A stretch of DNA of 64,000 nt. It comes from Mycobacterium sp. DL440 (GTDB lineage Bacteria; Actinomycetota; Actinomycetes; Mycobacteriales; Mycobacteriaceae). Positions 55,832-64,000 of the stretch are shown here, in pieces. The notes under the pieces were generated by a model that saw nothing but the letters and a program-made list of their open reading frames with translations, was not told where the DNA came from and ran no database searches. How positions within the stretch are numbered: the stretch's first letter is position 1; every line of letters starts with the position of its first letter. The stretch covers positions 5,534,473-5,598,472 of the forward strand of contig NZ_CP050191.1 in the NCBI RefSeq assembly GCF_011745145.1. Reading direction: 5' to 3'. Both the position numbers and the translations under genes were made by a program.

Positions 55832-57667
55832 TTAGAACGCAGCCTCGTCGAGCTCCATCACCTCGTTGTCGAGGGTCTCGATGACCTGACGGGTGCTGGT
55901 CAGCAGCGGCAGCATGTTCTTGGCGAAGAACGATGCGGCAGCGATCTTGCCCTCGAGGTAGGTGCGGTCGTCGCCACTGGCGCCGGCGTCGAGCTTCTCG
56001 ATGGCCACCGCGGCCTGGCGGGCCAGCAGCCAGCCGAGCAGCAGGTCGCCGACCGACAGCAGGAAGCGCACCGAGCCGAGGCCCACCTTGTAGATGCTGG
56101 CGGCGTCTTCCTGGGCGGCCATCAGGTACCCGGTGAGGGTGGCGGCCATGCCCTGCACGTCGGTCAGTGCGGTGCCCAGCAGCTCACGCTCGGTCTTGAG
56201 GCGGCCGTTGCCGGTCTCGTTCTTGATGAACTGCTCGATCTCACCGGCCACGAACGCCAGCGCCTGGCCTTTGTCGCGGACGATCTTGCGGAAGAAGAAG
56301 TCCTGCGCCTGGATGGCGGTCGTGCCCTCGTACAGCGAGTCGATCTTGGCGTCGCGGATGTACTGCTCGACCGGGTAGTCCTGCAGGAAGCCGGAACCAC
56401 CGAAGGTCTGCAGGCTCTCGGTCAGCTTCTCGTAGGCGCGCTCGGAGCCGACACCCTTGACGATCGGCAGCAGCAGGTCGTTGACCTTGTGGGCCAGCTC
56501 GCCCTCGATGCCGTGCACGGCCTGGGCGACCTCGACATCTTGGAACGTTGCCGTGTAGATGTACAGCGCGCGCAGCCCCTCGGCGTAGGCCTTCTGGGTC
56601 ATCAGGCTGCGACGGACGTCGGGGTGATGGGTGATGGAGACACGCGGAGCGGTCTTGTCCATCATCTGGGTCAGATCGGCGCCCTGGATGCGCTCCTTGG
56701 CGTACTCCAGAGCGTTGAGGTAGCCGGTCGACAGGGTGGCGATGGCCTTGGTGCCCACCATCATTCGGGCCTGCTCGATCACGTCGAACATCTGCGCGAT
56801 GCCGTTGTGGACCTCGCCCACGAGCCAGCCGACGGCGGGGGTGCCGTGCTGACCGAAGGTCAGCTCACAGGTGGTGGAGACCTTCAGGCCCATCTTGTGC
56901 TCGACATTGGTGACGAAGGCACCATTGCGCTCGCCCAGTTCGCCGGTCTCATGGTCGAAGTGGAACTTCGGTACGAAGAACAGCGACAGGCCCTTGGTGC
57001 CCGGGCCGGCACCCTCGGGGCGGGCCAGCACCAGGTGCATGATGTTCTCGAACAGATCATCGGAGTCGGCAGAGGTGATGAAGCGCTTCACACCGTCGAT
57101 GTGCCAGGTGCCGTCCTCCTGCTTGACGGCCTTGGTGCGGCCGGCGCCGACATCGGAGCCCGCGTCGGGCTCGGTCAGCACCATGGTGGCGCCCCAGCCG
57201 CGCTCGGCGCCCAGTACCGCCCACTTCTTCTGCTCTTCAGTGGCGTTGTTGTAGAAGATCTCGCACATGCCCGCGCCCATCGCGTACATGTAGGCCGCGG
57301 GGTTGGCGCCGAGGATGTGCTCGATCAGCGCCCACTGAAGGGCGCGAGGCACCGGCATGCCGCCGAGCTCTTCGGAAAGGCCGACCTTGTCCCAGCCGCC
57401 GTCGAGGAGCGCACGCATCGACTTCTTGAAGGACTCGGGCAGCGCGACGCTGTGAGTCTTGGGGTCGAACACCGGGGGATTGCGATCACCGTCGGCGAAT
57501 GACTCGGCGATGGGGCCTTCGGCCAGTCGGGCGATCTCCGCGAGCATCTCACGAGCCGAATCCTGGTCGAGATCCGCAAACGCGCCGGTGCCGAGCACCT
57601 TGTCGATGCCGAAGACGTCGAACAGGTTAAAGACCTGGTCACGGACATTGCTCTTGTAGTGGCTCAC
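55832..57667 (-). CDS. fadE5: Acyl-CoA dehydrogenase FadE5
   Basis: 611 residues, the M. tuberculosis FadE5 length. FAD-binding segments [20 protein letters not shown] and the catalytic Glu in [14 protein letters not shown] are present, plus the C-terminal extension of the large (ACAD-13-like) family. Oxidises acyl-CoA of broad chain length at C2-C3. GTG 57667 is fixed by AGGAGG 6 nt upstream. The front region has TTAC/GTAA inverted half-sites similar to the fabG4-fadA2 palindrome. Homologue of Rv0244c. Confidence 0.95.
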   Translation of the reverse strand: MSHYKSNVRDQVFNLFDVFGIDKVLGTGAFADLDQDSAREMLAEIARLAEGPIAESFADGDRNPPVFDPKTHSVALPESFKKSMRALLDGGWDKVGLSEELGGMPVPRALQWALIEHILGANPAAYMYAMGAGMCEIFYNNATEEQKKWAVLGAERGWGATMVLTEPDAGSDVGAGRTKAVKQEDGTWHIDGVKRFITSADSDDLFENIMHLVLARPEGAGPGTKGLSLFFVPKFHFDHETGELGERNGAFVTNVEHKMGLKVSTTCELTFGQHGTPAVGWLVGEVHNGIAQMFDVIEQARMMVGTKAIATLSTGYLNALEYAKERIQGADLTQMMDKTAPRVSITHHPDVRRSLMTQKAYAEGLRALYIYTATFQDVEVAQAVHGIEGELAHKVNDLLLPIVKGVGSERAYEKLTESLQTFGGSGFLQDYPVEQYIRDAKIDSLYEGTTAIQAQDFFFRKIVRDKGQALAFVAGEIEQFIKNETGNGRLKTERELLGTALTDVQGMAATLTGYLMAAQEDAASIYKVGLGSVRFLLSVGDLLLGWLLARQAAVAIEKLDAGASGDDRTYLEGKIAAASFFAKNMLPLLTSTRQVIETLDNEVMELDEAAF

Positions 57668-57712
57668 TTTTCCTCCTTGTGGAATGCCACCTGAGGTTGG
57701 GTACTTTGGATA

Positions 57713-57756
57713 AGTTACCCACCAGTAACTGCGGCCAACTATACCGTTCAGTAACT
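57713..57756. promoter_or_regulatory. Promoter and repeated half-sites upstream of fadE5
   Basis: AGTTAC-CCACCA-GTAACT (57713-57730) is a 6-6-6 inverted repeat, and GTAACT recurs at 57751-57756. A possible minus-strand -10 TATAGT (57739-57744) lies between them. The half-site matches that in the fabG4/fadA2 palindrome. Confidence 0.55.
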
Positions 57757-57901
57757 TCAACGCAAAGAAACTCTGAGCAATTTCTGGAAGCTAACCAACC
57801 CAGTGGTTGATCGAGCCTTGTACCTCTCGCCGCGAACGGCTTTGACCTGCCATTTTCGGATACTGTGAGGATAGTCACCAACTGTCCACTAGGGTGGCCC
57901 G

Positions 57902-58981
57902 ATGCGTCGAATTGCGGTGTGGGGTACCGGGAACATGGGTGCGACGGCCATCAGGTCGGCCACGGGATTCCCTGGACTGGAACTGGCTGCAGTCATCACG
58001 TCATCTGAGGACAAGGCTGGTCGTGACGCCGCGACGTTCGCCGAGCTCGACGCCCCGACCGGCGTCACCGCGACCACCGATGTCGACGCCGCGCTCGCCC
58101 AGTGCGATGCGGTTGCCTATATGTCCTCTGGCGATATCCGTCCGGAGGAGGCCATCGCCGAGATCGAGCAATGCCTGCGTGCGGGCAAACAAGTGGTGAC
58201 GCCGTCTCTGTATTCGCTCTACGACCCGGCCTCGGCTCCCGCGGAGTGGGTCGAGCGGCTCACCGACGCCGCGGTGGCCGGTAACTCGGCACTTCTGGTC
58301 AGCGGCGTGGACCCGGGCTGGGGCAACGACGCCCTGGCGGTGATCGCGGCCGGGCTGTGTACCCGGATCCGCACCATCCGGTGCCAGGAAATCTTCGACT
58401 ACTCCACCTATAACCAGCCCGAGGCCGTGCGGCTGCGGTGTGGTTTTGGAGGGTCGATGGACGAGACGCCGATGATGTTGCTGCCGTCGATCCCCACCAT
58501 GGTGTGGGGCGGCAATGTGCGGCTGATCGGCCGCGGGCTGGGCCTGGAGATCGACGACATCACCGAGACGGTCGAACGGTTGCCGCTCACCGAGGCCGTC
58601 GACAACGTCATGGGCCGGTTCGAGGCCGGCACTCAGGGCGCGTTCCGACTCCAGGTCATCGGATGGGCCAACGGCGTCGAGCGGGTCGTCATCGAGCACA
58701 TCACCCGCATCGACCCGGCCTGTGCCCCGGACTGGCCGGAGCCCGACGAGGGCGTCGGCGACCATCGCGTCATCATCGACGGCGATCCGCAGCTGACCAT
58801 GGTGGTGCGCGCCGACGTGCCGGGCGGGACTCGCGCGGACGGCGGCAACACCACTGCGGCCAACCGCCTGCTCGGCGCGATCGACTGGCTGGCCACCCAG
58901 AAGCCCGGCATTTACGACGGCCTCGACGTGCCGTTGCACCCGCCGCTGCCTGCCGAGGTCGAGGCCACCCGCTGGATCTGA
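57902..58981 (+). CDS. NAD(P)-binding dihydrodipicolinate-reductase-like protein
   Basis: 359 residues. The N-terminal Rossmann motif is AVWGTGNMGATAIRSA, followed by SLYSLYDP and SGVDPGWGND blocks of a mycobacterial family related to DapB and amine/amino-acid dehydrogenases. It probably oxidises or reduces a small amino or keto acid, but the substrate is unknown. ATG 57902. Divergent from fadE5 by 234 bp, convergent with the receptor-like gene by 9 bp. Confidence 0.75.
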   Translation: MRRIAVWGTGNMGATAIRSATGFPGLELAAVITSSEDKAGRDAATFAELDAPTGVTATTDVDAALAQCDAVAYMSSGDIRPEEAIAEIEQCLRAGKQVVTPSLYSLYDPASAPAEWVERLTDAAVAGNSALLVSGVDPGWGNDALAVIAAGLCTRIRTIRCQEIFDYSTYNQPEAVRLRCGFGGSMDETPMMLLPSIPTMVWGGNVRLIGRGLGLEIDDITETVERLPLTEAVDNVMGRFEAGTQGAFRLQVIGWANGVERVVIEHITRIDPACAPDWPEPDEGVGDHRVIIDGDPQLTMVVRADVPGGTRADGGNTTAANRLLGAIDWLATQKPGIYDGLDVPLHPPLPAEVEATRWI

Positions 58982-58990
58982 CGGACCTGT

Positions 58991-60151
58991 TCAGCTGGCG
59001 CCGGCGGCAGTCGCGACGTCGTCGCCGAACCACTTCTCTTTGATCAAGTTGTAGGTTCCGTCCTCGCGCATGCGGAATAGGGCTTGGTTGATCGGTCTGC
59101 GTAGCGGGCTGTTGGTGCTGACGACAAAGCCTTGGTTCTCGTCTTGGAACACTGGGCCGGCCGTCACAGCAACGCCTTCGCCACGGTGAGCGACGTAGTA
59201 ACGCAGCACGGGCGCATCGAAAACGACTGCGTCGTAGCCTTCTTCACGCAATAAGTGGTACGAGTCCTCGATAGTGGACGTCTCGGTGGCCTCGATGCCC
59301 ATCGAGTGAAGGAAATCCGCTGCCGTCGTCCCTCTCACCGTAGCTACAGACTTCTCATAAAGATCAGCCGGGCCGGTAATTTTGGCATCGAGCTTCGCCA
59401 CGGTCAGGGTGGCGCTGAGGTTGGCCGAGTAAAACGACACGAATACGATTGCGGCAAAACCCCATAGGATGGCCAGTGCTTTGGTAACCGTTTGTGTTGC
59501 CGATGTGCTCTGGCGTCCTACCAGCGAACCTATTCCCCAGCCGAACGCCTGGAAAATGCCCGGGAAGTACGATCGAGACACCACAGGCTTCTCGTCGCGT
59601 CGCCGCTCCACCAGCCAGAAAGCATGGGCCGGAATCACACTGACCACCACCGCCGCAGTAAGCCACACCAGCATTGTGCGCGACAGCAGCAGATCGAGGT
59701 AACCGCCCAACCCCGGCACCGACGGCCTGGTGTCCTGCACTGGGACGATGATCTGCAAGCCTGCGTCCAGAGTCGGTTGGGTGAAATCGAACGACCGTTC
59801 GCGCTGCGCGGTGAGTGAAACTCCACCGACGGCGACGCCGGCGCGTCCGGTAGCCACCGACGCCAACTGCCCGCGAACATCATCGGTGATGAGGTACTCG
59901 GTGGTCCATCCCACGCGTTTGGCAATTTCATCCCACAGATCGATACTGAACCCGGTGAGTTCGCCACTGCTGGTTCGCATTACAAACGGCTCCAACGGAT
60001 GGACCACAACTTTTACCGTCTCTGCTGCTGAGCCCGGGTTGGTGGGGGGCGCAGGCTCGGCAGCAACCCGCGCGGCAAACGTAGGTGCCAGCGTCAGCAT
60101 GGACACGATAATTGTGACCGCCGCCAATCCAAGGCACCGCCGTGTCAGCAC
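58991..60151 (-). CDS. Prokaryotic ionotropic-glutamate-receptor-like channel protein
   Basis: 386 residues. A signal peptide (LAAVTIIVSMLTLAPTFAA) is followed by lobe S1 with the ligand Arg in LTAQRERSFDFTQP, TM1 (LVWLTAAVVVSVIPAHAF), a re-entrant pore-like loop (FQAFGWGIGSLVG), TM2 with SFYSANLSATLTV, and lobe S2 with VVFDAPVLRYY. This order S1-TM1-pore-TM2-S2 is that of GluR0-type receptors, and the TM2 motif resembles the eukaryotic SYTANLAAFLTV. GTG 60151 is preferred to upstream starts because AAGGA lies 9 nt before it and the signal peptide then begins directly. Codon use looks less GC-biased than neighbours. Confidence 0.82.
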   Translation of the reverse strand: MLTRRCLGLAAVTIIVSMLTLAPTFAARVAAEPAPPTNPGSAAETVKVVVHPLEPFVMRTSSGELTGFSIDLWDEIAKRVGWTTEYLITDDVRGQLASVATGRAGVAVGGVSLTAQRERSFDFTQPTLDAGLQIIVPVQDTRPSVPGLGGYLDLLLSRTMLVWLTAAVVVSVIPAHAFWLVERRRDEKPVVSRSYFPGIFQAFGWGIGSLVGRQSTSATQTVTKALAILWGFAAIVFVSFYSANLSATLTVAKLDAKITGPADLYEKSVATVRGTTAADFLHSMGIEATETSTIEDSYHLLREEGYDAVVFDAPVLRYYVAHRGEGVAVTAGPVFQDENQGFVVSTNSPLRRPINQALFRMREDGTYNLIKEKWFGDDVATAAGAS

Positions 60152-60648
60152 ACTACCTATCCTTCCTACGCTGGTGAGCGGCATTGCGACCACAATGAGA
60201 TCCCGACGGTCCCATCACGGTGTCTTCCGCCACGCCGGTGAACTGCTTATCGAGAACATCCGACGCCCAATTCGCTATACCCGGCCGGCACTGAATGCAC
60301 TAGTGCTGGGTGATCTGCCCAGTTCCCACCTCCGCACCTTAGCTACCGCCGACTTCACGACATGCGCTGTCACCAACATCCGAGCTGACACTACCGACGA
60401 GACTCCCAGTCAGCCGATGCGGCCGCTCGCCGTCAGACTGCGACGGCCGACCTCGGCTGCACCTGGGGCCTTCCGACTGAGCCTCTTCTGCCAGGCAGAC
60501 GCACTCACTGGCGTTGGCGCTCATGCAGGGGAGGAACTGCTGGCGCTATTGGCTTTCCCGTGACGAATTCACTAGGGGTCAGATGAGAAGACGCGGCGGT
60601 ACCCGAAAATAGGCATTCTCGGGTACCGCCGCGTCTGGTCGCGTGAAT
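60152..60648. other. Gene-poor stretch between the receptor-like gene and the PKS
   Basis: 497 bp without a supported gene. An open plus-strand frame reaches to 60563 but shows no domain, no ribosome site and no codon bias. The left end holds the receptor gene leader, the right end palindrome D. Composition is lower in GC than the rest of the window, so this segment and the receptor gene may have arrived together. Confidence 0.5.
60589..60636. terminator. Intergenic palindrome D downstream of the PKS
   Basis: AGACGCGGCGGTACCCGA (60589-60606) and its perfect complement (60619-60636) surround a 12-nt loop, 12 nt beyond the PKS stop. GAATTCAC (60565-60572) and GTGAATTC (60643-60650) add an outer 8-bp pair. 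The right arm repeats 17 nt of palindrome B. Likely terminator. Confidence 0.65.
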
Positions 60649-63600
60649 TCAGCTTTCCGTGGCGGAGGCGGGTTCCGTCTCCGCCCGCGGTGATCCCGGA
60701 TCGGCCGGCGCCTCAGCCTCAGCCTCGCCCTGCGGCTCCTCGGACGGTGCCTCCGCTGACTCGGTTGATGATTCCGCCGGCGACTCCGCATCGGGCAGCT
60801 GACCGACCAGATACTCGGCCAGCCCTCCGATGGTCGGGTAGTCGAAGACTGCCGTCGCGTTGAGTGTGAACTTGCCGCCGAACTGAGTGTGCAGCCGGTT
60901 GCGGAGTTCGATCGCCATCAGCGAGTCCGTGCCGAGATCCAGGAAGCGGCTGGTCGCGGCCGGCGGTGAGGCGAGCCGCAGGAAGTTCTGCACCTCCTTC
61001 TGCAGGAACTCGGTCACGAACCCGGCACGCTGCGGCACCGGGATCTCGAGCAGCTGCTTGAGAACCTCGCTGTCGCCGATGACTTCACCGACGGCACTCG
61101 GCAACACCAGGTCGAGGATCGGTGGCCGCTGACTGCCCAGCACCTTCGCGGCACGCTGCCAGTTGGCCTTGATGACGGCCGCCTGGCCGGTCCCATTGGC
61201 GACGACCTCGGCCAGAGCCGCAAGTGCCGCTGAGGGATCCAACGGAATCAGGCCCTGGGCACTGATATTGGCGGTCGCCGCCTCCGAGGAAGCCATGCCG
61301 CCCTGACCCCAGGGACCGAAGTTGATACCGGTGGCCGGCAGGCCCTGCGCCCTGCGTTGCGCGATCAGACCGTCGAGCAACGCATTGGCCGTCGCGTAGT
61401 TGGACTGCCCGGGTGAACCGAACAAGCTGGACACCGAGGAGGACACGATGAAGAAGTCCAGCTCGTCGTCCTTGGTCAACCGGTCCAGGTGCGTGGCACC
61501 GAAGGCCTTGGGCGCCAATGTCGTCTGGAACCGCTCCACACTCTGCTGACCCAGCAGCGCATCGTCGAGCACGCCCGCCAGATGTACCACACCGGCCAGT
61601 GGAGAGATCTCCGCCCGGATCCGCTCCAGCAGCTTCGCCACCTCGGATTCCTCGCCGACATCCGCGGTGAAGACGTGGATACGGGTCTTGTATCGCTCGG
61701 TGATCTCCTCGATCAACTTCTGCGCGTCCGTATCGGGCGCGCGCCGGCTGGTCAACACAATGTCGCCGGCACCGAGTTGGGCGAGGTAGGACGCCGTGTG
61801 TAGACCGATCGCGCCGAGACCGCCGGTGATCAGATAGCTCCGATCAGGCTGCGGCTGCAGCGGATTCGGAATTTGCACCACGATCTTGCCGATGTGCCGC
61901 GCCTGCTGCATGCGGCGGAACGCGGCCCTCGCCTCGGTGAGCGGGTAGATCTCCGCCGGCAGCGGCGTCCACTCGCCGTTGGCCAATCCCTGCGACACCT
62001 CGGTGAGCAAGTCGCGAATGCGATCGGGCTCGGTGAACATCACCGTGTCCAACGCGACGATCTCGTAGGCGATGTCGGGCCTGGCCTCGGCCATCTTCTC
62101 CGCTGGCCAGATGTCGCGCTTGGCGATCTCGGCGAAGCGGCCATCCTTGGCGGTGGCCTTCAGCGTCGCCTCGATGAAGCCCTCGCTTGTCAAGCTGTTG
62201 AGCACCACGTCCACGCCCGCGCCGTCGGTGTCCGCCAGGATCTGATCGGCGAAATCCGTTGTGCGGGAATCGTAGACATACTTCACGCCCAGCTTGCGCA
62301 GGGTTGCGCGCTTGAAGGTGCTGGCCGTGGCGAACACCTCGGCCCCGAACTGCTGGGCCATCTGGACCGCCGCCAATCCGACACCACCGCTGGCGGCGTG
62401 GATGAGCACCTTGTCACCGGGCTTCAGTTGCGCCCAGTCGAACGACAGTCTGACTGTCAGCGCAGCGGCCGGAATGGTCGCGGCTTCCACCGCGCTCACC
62501 CCGTCCGGGATCGGCGCCAGGAACTGGGCAGGCACGTTGAACCGGCTGGAGAATGCGCCCTGCATGGAGCCGTACACGCGCTGGCCCACCTCGACCCCGG
62601 TGACACCCTCGCCCAATTGCGTGACGACACCGGCGAAGTCACCACCGATCGGTCCGGGATCGCCCGGGTAGAGGCCCAGGACGTTGAGGACGTCACGGAA
62701 GTTGAGGCCCGCGGCCTCGACCCGCACCTGCACGTAACCCTCGTCCGGCGCCGGCACGTCCTTCTCGGTGATCCGCAGGTTGTCGATCGCACCGCGTTCG
62801 GTGGGTGCGAGGACGTAATCGCTCCCGCGCGGCACCGTGAGATGCCCGCTGCGGGCCCACGGCAGCAGCCGAGAGGCCAGCAGCTTGCCCTGCCGCACAG
62901 CGATCTCCGGCTCCTCGACCGGGCTGGCGATCAAACTCGCCAGCGCCTGTACGGCCTCCGGTGAGCCGTCGGTATCGATGAGCTTGGCGCGCAACGCCGG
63001 TTCTTCGTTGATCGTGGTGCGCCCGAATCCCCACAGCGCCGCCTGTACCGGATCCACCGGCTCACCCGATTCGGTGGCCACGGCGCGTTCGGTGACGATC
63101 CACAACCCATGTGGAAGTTTCACGCTGCCGCTTTGTGAACCGCCCTGCACCGTGTGCACAGCGCTCAGCAGATTCTCGATCTCGGTCTCGAGGCGTGCGG
63201 TTGCGTCGGCGCCTGTTTCCTGTGCGCTCGGCGCGGTGGCGCGCCAGACGACACCGGAGAAGGGCAGGCCACGCTCGGCAGCCTGTGCCAGTACCTGTCC
63301 CAGGAGTTCCGGATCGGCGTTCCGGTTGAGCGGGATGCAGCCCGGCACCTTGGCGGCGAGTTCGTCGAATCCGGCGACCAGCCAGGTGCCACTTGCATTC
63401 TCGGCACCAGGCTCGGAGGGCGGCACCGGTACCTCATGCCAGCCCAGGGTGTAGAGAAGCCGGGTGGCGTCGCCGCCGAGGCCACGCAGCAACGCTTCGC
63501 GGGGTGCGCGCTTGACCGTGAACTCGCGAACACCACCCAGGTGACGGCCATCTCGATCGATGTAGTCGAGATCGAAGACCTGGGTTTCGTTATTGAGCTC

Positions 63601-64000
63601 GGCCTCGTGCCACCTGGCCCGGCAGTAGAACCGCCGAGGCATCTTCTCCTTCAACGTCACCTGCCCGTACCGCAGCGGCAGGAACAGATCGTTGATGCCC
63701 TGCTCGGCCGCGAGCAGCGCCGGGAACGCCGGGAAGGCGACGCCCGTGCACAGGTCCATCAGGACCGGGTGCATCGGCTCGGTTCCGAGTTGTTCGGCGA
63801 GTTCCTCGCCGACCAGGATGTCGCCGATCGCCTCGCCCTCACCGAGCCACAGCGACTTCAGAGAACCGGACCAGTTCGGGCCCCACGACAGTTCCAGGTC
63901 GGAGAAGGTCTCGAACAGCTCCTGCGGGCGCATGCGGTTCATGCGCTCGATTGCTTCGTCGACCGGATCGCTCTCCGGAGCCGTCTCGTCCGTCTCCTCG
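60649..64000 (-). CDS. Reducing type I polyketide synthase, C-terminal part (DH-ER-KR-ACP)
   Basis: The frame stays open to the right edge, so KS and AT lie outside. Within the window: the second half of a DH domain (MHPVLMDLCTG), an enoyl reductase with LIHAASGGVGLAAVQMAQQF, a ketoreductase with ITGGLGAIGLHTASYL and the catalytic SSVSSLFGSPGQSNYATAN block, and an ACP with the phosphopantetheine Ser in LDLGTDSLMAIEL. After the ACP comes an acidic tail of about 50 residues rich in Glu, Ala, Pro and Ser. It is of the fully reducing mycobacterial lipid PKS class. Its position beyond fadE5 recalls the PKS at the glycopeptidolipid locus of M. smegmatis, but the lipid made here is unknown. A Met at 63942 is internal, not a start. 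Confidence 0.9.
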   Translation of the reverse strand, partial: EETDETAPESDPVDEAIERMNRMRPQELFETFSDLELSWGPNWSGSLKSLWLGEGEAIGDILVGEELAEQLGTEPMHPVLMDLCTGVAFPAFPALLAAEQGINDLFLPLRYGQVTLKEKMPRRFYCRARWHEAELNNETQVFDLDYIDRDGRHLGGVREFTVKRAPREALLRGLGGDATRLLYTLGWHEVPVPPSEPGAENASGTWLVAGFDELAAKVPGCIPLNRNADPELLGQVLAQAAERGLPFSGVVWRATAPSAQETGADATARLETEIENLLSAVHTVQGGSQSGSVKLPHGLWIVTERAVATESGEPVDPVQAALWGFGRTTINEEPALRAKLIDTDGSPEAVQALASLIASPVEEPEIAVRQGKLLASRLLPWARSGHLTVPRGSDYVLAPTERGAIDNLRITEKDVPAPDEGYVQVRVEAAGLNFRDVLNVLGLYPGDPGPIGGDFAGVVTQLGEGVTGVEVGQRVYGSMQGAFSSRFNVPAQFLAPIPDGVSAVEAATIPAAALTVRLSFDWAQLKPGDKVLIHAASGGVGLAAVQMAQQFGAEVFATASTFKRATLRKLGVKYVYDSRTTDFADQILADTDGAGVDVVLNSLTSEGFIEATLKATAKDGRFAEIAKRDIWPAEKMAEARPDIAYEIVALDTVMFTEPDRIRDLLTEVSQGLANGEWTPLPAEIYPLTEARAAFRRMQQARHIGKIVVQIPNPLQPQPDRSYLITGGLGAIGLHTASYLAQLGAGDIVLTSRRAPDTDAQKLIEEITERYKTRIHVFTADVGEESEVAKLLERIRAEISPLAGVVHLAGVLDDALLGQQSVERFQTTLAPKAFGATHLDRLTKDDELDFFIVSSSVSSLFGSPGQSNYATANALLDGLIAQRRAQGLPATGINFGPWGQGGMASSEAATANISAQGLIPLDPSAALAALAEVVANGTGQAAVIKANWQRAAKVLGSQRPPILDLVLPSAVGEVIGDSEVLKQLLEIPVPQRAGFVTEFLQKEVQNFLRLASPPAATSRFLDLGTDSLMAIELRNRLHTQFGGKFTLNATAVFDYPTIGGLAEYLVGQLPDAESPAESSTESAEAPSEEPQGEAEAEAPADPGSPRAETEPASATES

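Noticed and set aside
55712-57502. 596-codon plus-strand open frame
   Set aside because: Antisense to fadE5; the true gene has a strong ribosome site and catalytic Glu.
60194-60563. Possible plus-strand gene between the receptor-like gene and the PKS
   Set aside because: No ribosome site, no recognised domain and no third-position GC bias; left as non-coding.
1-64000. CRISPR array, tRNA, rRNA, insertion sequence or prophage
   Set aside because: No regularly spaced direct repeats, no cloverleaf or rRNA sequence, and no transposase, integrase or phage structural frames were seen.

Overview
The window is chromosomal DNA of a fast-growing-type mycobacterium (Mycolicibacterium or Mycobacterium). 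GC is very high throughout, GTG and TTG starts are common, and the order of recognisable genes follows the M. tuberculosis block Rv0222-Rv0244c with insertions and deletions: echA1, aldehyde dehydrogenase, mtrP, glycosyltransferase, Rv0226c, pgfA, tmaT, php, TetR, R2lox, aftD, lpqI, TetR, htdX-fabG4, fadA2, fadE5. No rRNA, tRNA, insertion sequence, prophage or CRISPR array was seen. All homology calls are from reading the translations; no database was searched.

Layout. 1-3.0 kb: the tail of a NorQ-like ATPase with its VWA partner, then a MarR/PadR divergent pair around a perfect 19-bp palindrome. 3.1-8.2 kb: a minus-strand lipid operon (acyltransferase, fadD12, lipO, GlcD-type oxidase) with a KstR-like box in front. 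8.3-13.3 kb: HD phosphohydrolase, nat, AraC-DinB plus DHFR-like pair, TetR/echA1 divergent pair. 13.5-23.3 kb: aldehyde dehydrogenase and the trehalose-mycolate envelope block (mtrP, GT4, Rv0226c-like, pgfA, tmaT), interrupted by a LexA-controlled 13E12-type HNH gene. 23.2-29.8 kb: fadD-php, a decayed PPOX/MarR junction, GNAT, an MFS fusion protein, and a TetR-R2lox operon. 29.8-36.4 kb: aftD with a small DUF2613 gene, lpqI, TetR. 36.5-40.2 kb: a type VII secretion trio (EspC-like protein, WXG/DUF1023 hydrolase, lipoprotein) and an O-methyltransferase. 40.4-46.0 kb: an MksFEB (JetABC/EptABC) condensin-like plasmid-restriction operon without an adjacent nuclease gene. 46.0-49.6 kb: htdX-fabG4 and fadA2. 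49.7 kb: a hairpin-rich candidate sRNA. 50-57.7 kb: LLM oxidoreductase, mmpS-mmpL with a divergent TetR, DUF1361, fadE5. 57.9-64 kb: an NAD(P)-binding reductase-like protein, a prokaryotic ionotropic-glutamate-receptor-like protein, and the C-terminal part of a reducing type I polyketide synthase that runs off the right edge.

How it works together. Most of the window deals with envelope lipids: acyl activation and beta-oxidation-type enzymes (FadD, EchA1, FadA2, FadE5, FabG4, HtdX), trehalose mycolate modification and transport (MtrP, PgfA, TmaT), arabinan assembly (AftD), peptidoglycan recycling (LpqI), lipid export (MmpL/MmpS) and lipid synthesis (PKS). Between these lie accessory pieces that look like conflict or stress systems: MksFEB, the T7SS hydrolase/lipoprotein trio and the SOS-controlled HNH gene. 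Several divergent regulator pairs each carry a palindrome that is a good candidate operator. A family of intergenic palindromes recurs at four 3' gene ends.
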